Below are positions 1 to 4,531 of a stretch of DNA of 9,710 nucleotides, piece by piece. The notes under the pieces were generated by a model. That model saw only the letters and a list, made by a program, of their open reading frames with translations, had not been told where the DNA came from and searched no databases. Position 1 is the stretch's first letter; each line of letters begins with the position of its first letter. The DNA comes from Bacteroidota bacterium (lineage in GTDB: Bacteria; Bacteroidota; Bacteroidia; Chitinophagales; Chitinophagaceae), in the NCBI GenBank assembly GCA_023436685.1, contig JAEZIL010000139.1:1-9710 (forward strand), given 5' to 3'. The translations under genes were made by a program, and so were the position numbers.

Positions 1-1085
1 GTGCCTGAGTCTGCAGCTATACCTTTGCTATCCATATATTGCACCAGGGCATTATAATCATTTATCTTATCGGCAAGCTCGGTACTATTTAACGTTGCAC
101 TTGTTACGCCGGGTTTATTTTTAAAGGTTACGGTTTTATTATCGTCCTTATACTTTATAGAGCCAATGTCGGTAACGGCAGCAGAGAAACGCAACAGGTA
201 AGAAGGCTTGCTTCTGTCAAATATGCCGGTTTGGTTATCCATATCATAACGGTGGTCCTTATATTTAGGCCTGAATTCATATACAAAACCCAAGTCTGCA
301 CCTACGCCACTACCCATGCTGCCACCGGTAAAATAGTCAGCTATTTCGCCGGCATCAATGCCAGAGCCTACAGAAATACCTGCTGTACCGTAGGTAAGGT
401 TAGTGTTGTTTACAATCAATACAGGTTCGCCATTTTGCGTAGTATATTGCCCATCAAGATTTGTGCTGGTTACAGAAGTATAGCCTACCCCTTTCAGATA
501 GCGTAGCGTAAGTCCGCCTTTTATTGCATGCTTTTCTTTTTCATAAATAACACCACCATAGCTCAGGCCTATTTCAGCCCAGCTGTTTTGCGTCCAGTTG
601 AAGGCACCCGACTTAAATGTGCCTGCCGACGTTGGGGTATAATCGTTATCTAAAAGGTTTTTTGCAAGTATCGCGTTAAAATCGTGAAACTGGAACATGG
701 TACGCACTCTTGTAGTAAGTGCAACACCATGTTTTGCACCAATACTTACCATAGCACCTGGCCCGCGTACTTCCCCTGTAGCCAATATGCTAAACTTTTC
801 ATTGCTGCCATCCAAATATTTACCAAAGCCTGATGATTCATCGCTTGATAAGAAATCACTTACCGCATCGTAAGCTTGTATTTTTGAAAGACTGTTGTTA
901 ACACCCAGGTTAACCGAGAATAGGTCGATAGAGAACTTGTGCCTTGAATCGCCCAGGTTAGCCGGGTTCAAATATACATTGTTGGTACCACTCCAGTTGC
1001 CGGTGGCAATACCTAAATACCGTTGTGCATGCAAACCCATAGGTAGCAGTGCCACAATACCTAATGAAAGTGTAAATTTTTTCAT
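1..1085 (-). CDS. DUF5723-type exported protein, probable outer-membrane protein (partial, C-terminus off the left edge)
   Basis: Reading the minus strand from ATG at 1083-1085 gives 361 uninterrupted codons with no stop before the window edge, so the C-terminus is missing. The start MKKFTLSLGIVALLPMGLHA is a clear Sec signal peptide, with a likely cleavage after Ala20 before Gln21. After it comes YLGIATGNWSGTNNVYLNPA (residues 23-42), then many short glycine- and aromatic-rich stretches of the kind seen in beta-barrel or porin-like outer-membrane proteins. From memory this pattern (an N-terminal 'LNPA' element, then a GPGAMVSIG-like segment) fits the Bacteroidota DUF5723 family, whose function is not known. 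Placement in the outer membrane is inference. It points the same way as tsf but lies beyond a strong terminator, so it is probably a separate transcription unit. No Shine-Dalgarno site precedes the start. Confidence 0.8.
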   Translation of the reverse strand, partial: MKKFTLSLGIVALLPMGLHAQRYLGIATGNWSGTNNVYLNPANLGDSRHKFSIDLFSVNLGVNNSLSKIQAYDAVSDFLSSDESSGFGKYLDGSNEKFSILATGEVRGPGAMVSIGAKHGVALTTRVRTMFQFHDFNAILAKNLLDNDYTPTSAGTFKSGAFNWTQNSWAEIGLSYGGVIYEKEKHAIKGGLTLRYLKGVGYTSVTSTNLDGQYTTQNGEPVLIVNNTNLTYGTAGISVGSGIDAGEIADYFTGGSMGSGVGADLGFVYEFRPKYKDHRYDMDNQTGIFDRSKPSYLLRFSAAVTDIGSIKYKDDNKTVTFKNKPGVTSATLNSTELADKINDYNALVQYMDSKGIAADSG

Positions 1086-1162
1086 ATAATACGAGCTAGT
1101 TGATGTAAAGGGACAAACAATTTTAAGTTTTTGCCATCATTTTCACGATGCATTCCTCACTA

Positions 1163-1174
1163 GACAAATTTGTC
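1163..1174. repeat. 12-bp perfect palindrome upstream of the DUF5723 gene
   Basis: GACAAATTTGTC reads the same on both strands. It lies 78 bp before the start codon of the leftmost gene, just downstream of a weak alternative -7-like box (TTCTTTTG on the minus strand, 1176-1183). It could be an operator, but in AT-rich spacer DNA a 12-bp palindrome may also be chance. Confidence 0.3.
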
Positions 1175-1243
1175 ACAAAAGAACACAATTAAATTTATAA
1201 ATTAAAATTATCTAATGTATAAAGTCTATGTTTTTGTGCCCTG

Positions 1244-1276
1244 CAAAGTAACATACACCTCATCTACATATCCAAT
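1244..1276 (-). promoter_or_regulatory. Putative Bacteroidota-type promoter for the DUF5723 gene
   Basis: On the minus strand TTACTTTG (1244-1251) differs at one position from the Bacteroidota -7 consensus TAnnTTTG and is followed by CA, as in the other two promoters proposed here. ATTG (1273-1276) lies 21 bp upstream as a weak -33 element. Transcription from here would give a leader of about 150 nt. A second, poorer -7-like box (TTCTTTTG, 1176-1183) would give a leader of about 85 nt. Confidence 0.35.
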
Positions 1277-1320
1277 ACCTATTTATGGGTAATATTTTCT
1301 AAGTGCTGTATGGTACAAGG

Positions 1321-1358
1321 AAAAAAAGCCGGTTCAGCATCCCCTGAACCGGCTTTTT
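1321..1358 (-). terminator. Strong intrinsic terminator after tsf (bidirectional in form)
   Basis: Arms 1323-1337 and 1344-1358 are perfectly complementary over 15 bp, with core AGCCGGTTCAG and loop of 6 nt at 1338-1343. On the minus strand the stem ends in seven T (1321-1327), a classic Rho-independent terminator 17 bp past the tsf stop codon. On the plus strand it also ends in T5, so it could stop transcription from either side. It separates the ribosomal operon from the co-oriented DUF5723 gene. Confidence 0.92.
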
Positions 1359-1375
1359 AAAAACATGCTAATATC

Positions 1376-2215
1376 TTAACCTATAGCTACACGTTTGAAG
1401 GTAGTAACAGTAAGGTCTCCTTCTACTGATTTAAGGAAATCGGCAACTGATTTGCCATTATCTTTTACAAATGCTTGTTGCAGCAATGTATTCTCTTTGA
1501 AGAATTTGTTCATTTTGCCTGCAGCAATTTTCTCTGCCATATCAGCAGGTTTGCCTTCGCTCATTATTTGTTCTACAGCTATAGCTTTTTCGCGGTCAAG
1601 TGTTTCCTGGCTAATACCGTCGGCATCTACTGCCATTGGGTTCATAGCAGCTATTTGCATGGCTACATCTTTACCTGCAGCTATTATACCTTCATTAGCA
1701 GCTTTGTTCATACCTACAAGTACACCTATACGATATCCTGCGTGTATGTATGCTACTACAGCATCAGCGCTAACTTGCTCAAAGCGTACTACATCTATCT
1801 TCTCACCTATTTTAGCTACCATTTCCAGTAGTTTTTCAGCTACTGTAGCACCTTCCATGCTGGCAGCTTTCAGGTCTTCAATTGTAGCAGCTTTCGTTTC
1901 AAGAGCTATATCAGCAATTTTTTGAGCAAATTCAATGAATTCAGCGTTTTTAGAAACGAAGTCAGTTTCAGAGCTCAATTGTATTACAATACCATATTTG
2001 TTATCAGGAGAAGCTTTAGCAATAGCAACACCTTCTTTAGCGTCGCGGTCGCTACGGTTAGCTGCTACTTTTTGGCCTTTTGCGCGCAAATAGTCTATCG
2101 CTTTTTCAAAATCGCCATCGCTTTCCATTAGTGCTTTACGGCAATCCATCATACCTGCACCTGTTTGTTGGCGCAGTTTGTTCACATCTGCTGCTGATAT
2201 TGTTACGTTACTCAT
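1376..2215 (-). CDS. tsf: Translation elongation factor Ts (EF-Ts)
   Basis: EF-Ts is the cytoplasmic guanine-nucleotide exchange factor that releases GDP from EF-Tu so that EF-Tu can reload with GTP and aminoacyl-tRNA. The 279-residue product has the expected N-terminal UBA-like domain (about residues 4-55, with LRQQTGAGMMDCRKAL at 14-29), followed by the signature SSETDFVSKNAEF (81-93). The TDFV motif at 84-87 contacts the EF-Tu nucleotide site. Further family blocks are QIAAMNP (187-193) and the GKM.KFF.E..LLQQ.FVKD region (233-252). Length is normal for the family. It is the last gene of the rplM-rpsI-rpsB-tsf operon, 102 bp after rpsB, and is followed by a strong terminator. Unlike its neighbours it has a Shine-Dalgarno-like AAAAGGA 9 nt before the ATG. 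The protein itself looks complete and ordinary. Confidence 0.98.
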   Translation of the reverse strand: MSNVTISAADVNKLRQQTGAGMMDCRKALMESDGDFEKAIDYLRAKGQKVAANRSDRDAKEGVAIAKASPDNKYGIVIQLSSETDFVSKNAEFIEFAQKIADIALETKAATIEDLKAASMEGATVAEKLLEMVAKIGEKIDVVRFEQVSADAVVAYIHAGYRIGVLVGMNKAANEGIIAAGKDVAMQIAAMNPMAVDADGISQETLDREKAIAVEQIMSEGKPADMAEKIAAGKMNKFFKENTLLQQAFVKDNGKSVADFLKSVEGDLTVTTFKRVAIG

Positions 2216-2224
2216 TGTATAATA

Positions 2225-2231
2225 TCCTTTT
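2225..2231 (-). promoter_or_regulatory. Shine-Dalgarno-like ribosome binding site of tsf
   Basis: AAAAGGA on the minus strand sits 9 nt before the tsf ATG, within the usual spacing. No other gene start in the window has such a match. It is unusual because Bacteroidota mostly do not use Shine-Dalgarno pairing. It also supports the ATG at 2213-2215 as the tsf start. Confidence 0.5.
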
Positions 2232-2264
2232 ATGATTATTTTAGGTTAAAATTCTTTATCTAAG

Positions 2265-2292
2265 CTTAAAGCCCCAAACAAGGGGCTTTAAG
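2265..2292 (-). ncRNA. Hairpin in the rpsB-tsf spacer (possible attenuator or processing element)
   Basis: Arms 2265-2275 and 2282-2292 pair perfectly over 11 bp (CTTAAAGCCCC / GGGGCTTTAAG) around a 6-nt loop. The transcript enters it about 25 nt after the rpsB stop, and it ends about 50 nt before the tsf start. On the minus strand it is followed by CTTAGATAAAG with no U-run, so full termination is unlikely. A partial terminator, a pause, an RNase processing site or a 3'-end stabiliser would all fit. It is a structural element within the operon mRNA rather than a separate RNA gene. Confidence 0.6.
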
Positions 2293-2317
2293 AATATGTT
2301 ATAAGATGCTGAATTAA

Positions 2318-3229
2318 TTAGCGTTTTGCAGCACCACCCGGGCGACCGGCACCACCACCAGGACGATTGCCTGCCGGACGGCCAGCACCACCACCAGGAC
2401 GTCCGCCACCTGCAGCACCTGTGCCACGTTTACGGCGACCGCCATCTTGTGTACCACCTTCTTCTTCAGTCACTTCCATACCACGTGCGTTCACTTCAGC
2501 TACTTCTTCAGTAGTTTCTTCTTCCTCCTTATTCTGAGAACGCTCTTGCAAACCTTCCATAATAGCAGCAGTCAGGTAATTAACTATAATAGCTATTGAT
2601 TTGGTAGCATCGTCGTTCGCAGGGATAGCGAAATCAACCTTAGTAGGATCGCTGTTAGTATCAACCATAGCAAGGGTAGTGATACCCAGGCGTTTAGCTT
2701 CAGCAAGTGCAATATGCTCGTGGCTAATATCAACCATGAACAAAGCAGCAGGAGTACGGCCCATTTGAGAGATACCACCCAGTACTTTTTCCATTTTTTC
2801 CTTGCTGCGGGTCAATGTCAGGCGCTCTTTCTTAGTTACGCTGTCCATTGTGCCATCGCCCAGCATTTTTTCAATGCTTTGCATTTTCTTTACGCTCTTA
2901 CGTATAGTTTGGAAGTTGGTAAGCATACCACCCAACCAGCGTTCTGTAACGAAAGGCATATTTACTTTAGCAGCAGCTTCAGAAACTATTTCTTTGGCTT
3001 GCTTCTTAGTAGCAACGAACATTATTTTCTTACCACTTTTAGCTATTGATTTAAGTGCAGCAGCAGCTTCATCCAGGCCATCTATGGTTTTGTTCAGGTC
3101 TATTATATGTATGCCATTTTTTTCAGCAAAGATGTAAGGCAACATCTTAGGGTTCCACTTTTTCTTCAAGTGGCCAAAGTGCACGCCAGCTTCAAGTAAT
3201 TGCTGGTGCAGGCTTTTATTTTCTTCCAT
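2318..3229 (-). CDS. rpsB: 30S ribosomal protein uS2 (S2) with a long Gly/Arg/Pro-rich C-terminal tail
   Basis: uS2 binds 16S rRNA late in assembly on the solvent side, near the head-body junction of the 30S subunit. The conserved core covers about residues 5-230: GVHFGHLKKKWNPKMLPYIF (15-34), NGIHIIDLNKT (38-48), ERWLGGMLTNFQTIR (96-110), MVDTNSDP (188-195) and IPANDDA (202-208). The protein has 303 residues, against about 240 for E. coli S2. The excess is a tail from about 231. It is first acidic (KEEEETTEEVAEV, then MEVTEEEGG), then strongly basic and low-complexity (258-303) with two copies of RPGGGAGRP. The frame is open to the end and the core is intact, so the tail is not a frameshift product. 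ATG at 3227-3229 is chosen from the family N-terminus; an A-rich stretch rather than a Shine-Dalgarno site precedes it. It lies 48 bp after rpsI and 102 bp before tsf. Confidence 0.97.
   Translation of the reverse strand: MEENKSLHQQLLEAGVHFGHLKKKWNPKMLPYIFAEKNGIHIIDLNKTIDGLDEAAAALKSIAKSGKKIMFVATKKQAKEIVSEAAAKVNMPFVTERWLGGMLTNFQTIRKSVKKMQSIEKMLGDGTMDSVTKKERLTLTRSKEKMEKVLGGISQMGRTPAALFMVDISHEHIALAEAKRLGITTLAMVDTNSDPTKVDFAIPANDDATKSIAIIVNYLTAAIMEGLQERSQNKEEEETTEEVAEVNARGMEVTEEEGGTQDGGRRKRGTGAAGGGRPGGGAGRPAGNRPGGGAGRPGGAAKR
2349..2401. repeat. Direct repeat inside the rpsB tail (36-bp period)
   Basis: The 17-bp unit GCACCACCACCAGGACG occurs at 2349-2365 and again at 2385-2401 on the plus strand, 36 bp apart, exactly 12 codons. 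It encodes the duplicated RPGGGAGRP of the uS2 tail. The stretch is visibly richer in G and C than the flanking DNA. This suggests growth of the tail by slippage or duplication. Confidence 0.85.
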
Positions 3230-3277
3230 TGTAATTTTTTCTTGTCGGTTAAAAAAATAAAGAATACAACCAGGCGA

Positions 3278-3667
3278 TTAACGTTTAGAGAACTGGAAGC
3301 TACGGCGGGCTTTCGCTTTACCAAATTTCTTACGTTCAACAGAACGTGGGTCACGGGTCATCAGGCCTTCTTTCTTTAATGCAGGGCGATATTCAGGGTT
3401 CACTTCGCACAGTGCGCGTGCTATAGCCATTTTCACGGCTTCAGCCTGGCCTTTAGGGCCACCACCTTGCACATTGATAACGATATCAAAGCTGCTCATC
3501 ATGTCTAAAGTCTTCAAAGGAAGTTCTACCTGGTTTTGAAGGTACATGATGGGGAAATATGCCTTGTATTCTTTGTCATTAACCGTAATGTTGCCGGTGC
3601 CTTTGCTCATATATACACGTGCTACAGCTTCTTTACGGCGTCCAACGGCATTTTTTTGTTTTTCCAT
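3278..3667 (-). CDS. rpsI: 30S ribosomal protein uS9 (S9)
   Basis: uS9 sits in the head of the 30S subunit, and its C-terminal arginine-rich tail reaches the anticodon region of the P-site tRNA. The 129-residue product starts with the family motif GRRKEAVARVY (9-19), carries the signature GGGPKGQAEAVKMAIARAL (68-86), and ends with the basic tail TRDPRSVERKKFGKAKARRS followed by FQFSKR (104-129), matching the universal SKR terminus. Length is normal for bacteria. It follows rplM by 35 bp and precedes rpsB by 48 bp, so it is co-transcribed with them. No Shine-Dalgarno site is present; the start is fixed by the conserved N-terminus. Confidence 0.98.
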   Translation of the reverse strand: MEKQKNAVGRRKEAVARVYMSKGTGNITVNDKEYKAYFPIMYLQNQVELPLKTLDMMSSFDIVINVQGGGPKGQAEAVKMAIARALCEVNPEYRPALKKEGLMTRDPRSVERKKFGKAKARRSFQFSKR

Positions 3668-3702
3668 TTATATAAGAATGGTTTTACTTATTGTATTGGT
3701 TG

Positions 3703-4146
3703 TTAGAATTTCATTTCTTTAGGCTGTTGAGCTTGGTGCGGGTGCTCAGCGCCTTCATAAACGAATAATTTTTTATACATAGCACGGCCAAGGCGGTTTT
3801 TAGGCAACATACCTTTTACAGCCCTTTCTATTACCACATTGGGGCGAGTGTTGATCAGGATTTTTGCAGTTGCTGATTTTTGGCCACCAGGATATCCGGA
3901 GTAAGTAAGGTATTCTTTCTCCTCCATCTTATTACCGGTAAGCTTTACTTTAGCCGAGTTAATAACAATTACATTATCACCACAATCAAAGTGAGGTGTA
4001 TAGTAAGCTTTGTGCTTGCCACGCAGCGTGCTGGCGATCCTTGTACACATGCGGCCCAATGTTTGGTTAGTAGCATCTACTACAAACCATTCGCGCTTAA
4101 CGATTTGCTCGTTTGCCGATTGTGTTTTAAAACTAAGATGTCTCAT
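3703..4146 (-). CDS. rplM: 50S ribosomal protein uL13 (L13)
   Basis: uL13 is an early-assembling large-subunit protein that binds 23S rRNA. The 147-residue product shows the family blocks [13 protein letters not shown] (20-32), [20 protein letters not shown] (41-60), VKLTGNK (67-73), YSGYPGG (82-88) and [18 protein letters not shown] (110-127), followed by [15 protein letters not shown] (128-142). It is complete and of normal length. It is the first gene of the rplM-rpsI-rpsB-tsf operon, with a clear promoter about 60 bp upstream and a short leader carrying a GAAA-capped hairpin. In some bacteria uL13 represses its own operon by binding the leader, so the same is possible here, but that is inference. 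No Shine-Dalgarno site precedes the ATG at 4144-4146. Confidence 0.98.
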   Translation of the reverse strand: MRHLSFKTQSANEQIVKREWFVVDATNQTLGRMCTRIASTLRGKHKAYYTPHFDCGDNVIVINSAKVKLTGNKMEEKEYLTYSGYPGGQKSATAKILINTRPNVVIERAVKGMLPKNRLGRAMYKKLFVYEGAEHPHQAQQPKEMKF

Positions 4147-4172
4147 TTCCAGTTAAAATGTTTCTTGATTTT

Positions 4173-4188
4173 CCCGTTTTTCAACGGG
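4173..4188 (-). promoter_or_regulatory. Leader hairpin before rplM (possible uL13 autoregulatory element)
   Basis: On the minus strand CCCGTT (4183-4188) and AACGGG (4173-4178) form a 6-bp stem closed by a GAAA tetraloop, a stable GNRA type. It lies between the predicted transcription start (about 4199) and the rplM start codon, ending 26 nt before the ATG. It has no following U-run, so it is not a terminator. It could be a protein-binding site or a simple 5'-end stabiliser. Confidence 0.5.
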
Positions 4189-4204
4189 GTTTAATTTGGG
4201 AGTG

Positions 4205-4236
4205 CAAAGGTATCCCGTATATATCATCCTACCAAC
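4205..4236 (-). promoter_or_regulatory. Bacteroidota-type promoter of the rplM-rpsI-rpsB-tsf operon
   Basis: On the minus strand TACCTTTG (4205-4212) matches the -7 consensus TAnnTTTG perfectly and is followed by CA. GTTG (4233-4236) lies 20 bp upstream as the -33 element. A-tracts lie further upstream on the same strand. The predicted start near 4199 gives a leader of about 53 nt. This is the best promoter match in the window. Confidence 0.8.
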
Positions 4237-4350
4237 AATTTTATTAAGTTTTTTTGATAAGCCTTTGTAAGTAATTGATTTTCAATAAAAATTTTGCATT
4301 TTTTTTACTGAGCTTAAAACAGCTTAAGCCATCTTTTATAATTTCTTTAA

Positions 4351-4389
4351 CAAAGGCATAATTTTTTTGGCCAATATATCACGCCTTTG
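4351..4389. repeat. Nested inverted repeat upstream of the susC promoter
   Basis: CAAAGGC (4351-4357) and GCCTTTG (4383-4389) are perfect inverted repeats. The palindrome TTGGCCAA (4367-4374) lies between them, within 1 bp of the centre. The block ends about 60 bp before the -33 element proposed for the SusC operon. It may be an activator or repressor site, but chance cannot be excluded. Confidence 0.3.
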
Positions 4390-4446
4390 GGGGGAGAAAA
4401 CAACCTCATCGGGTAAAACATTCATATTAATACATTGAAACAAATC

Positions 4447-4478
4447 TTTAAGCGTGCCGATTGCTGGCAGCTTCTTTG
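4447..4478 (+). promoter_or_regulatory. Putative promoter of the susC-susD-lipoprotein operon
   Basis: CTTCTTTG (4471-4478), followed by CAC as in the rplM promoter, resembles TAnnTTTG with its first two bases changed. TTTA (4447-4450) is 20 bp upstream. The predicted transcript would start near 4484, about 48 nt before the ATG at 4532. If correct, the in-frame ATG at 4454 cannot be a start codon. Confidence 0.45.
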
Positions 4479-4531
4479 CACCCTACAGAGAAGCTACTGT
4501 TATTGGCACTAAACAGTTTAAAACCATCCAT

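Larger units (their letters stand above)
4147..4531. other. Divergent intergenic region between rplM and the susC-like gene
   Basis: This 385-bp AT-rich stretch holds no convincing gene. It carries the rplM leader and promoter (minus strand, 4173-4236), T-tracts at about 4248-4256 and 4303-4310, a near-symmetric inverted repeat at 4351-4389 and a probable promoter for the plus-strand operon (4447-4478). No tRNA, riboswitch or insertion-sequence end was recognised. Confidence 0.75.

Noticed and set aside
231..506. A 91-codon plus-strand frame.
   Set aside because: It is antisense to the DUF5723 gene, whose frame has a signal peptide and runs uninterrupted through the region.
1395..1925. A 176-codon open frame on the plus strand, hydrophobic in translation.
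   Set aside because: It lies entirely antisense to tsf, a certain gene, and its serine/alanine/isoleucine-rich composition is what the opposite strand of tsf codons would give.
2265..2292. The rpsB-tsf hairpin as a full intrinsic terminator.
   Set aside because: No U-run follows the stem on the minus strand, and tsf downstream has no convincing promoter of its own.
2326..2514. A plus-strand frame encoding a striking histidine/aspartate-rich peptide.
   Set aside because: It is the antisense reading of the Gly/Pro/Arg repeat tail of rpsB (ACC/CCA runs), with no start signal or homology of its own.
2714..3137. Two overlapping 111-codon frames on the plus strand.
   Set aside because: Both are shadows of the conserved rpsB core, with no promoter or initiation signal.
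4454..4531. An in-frame ATG 26 codons upstream of the chosen SusC start.
   Set aside because: It would put a non-hydrophobic 26-residue stretch before a typical signal peptide, and the probable -7 box lies inside it at 4471-4478. The ATG at 4532 is preferred.
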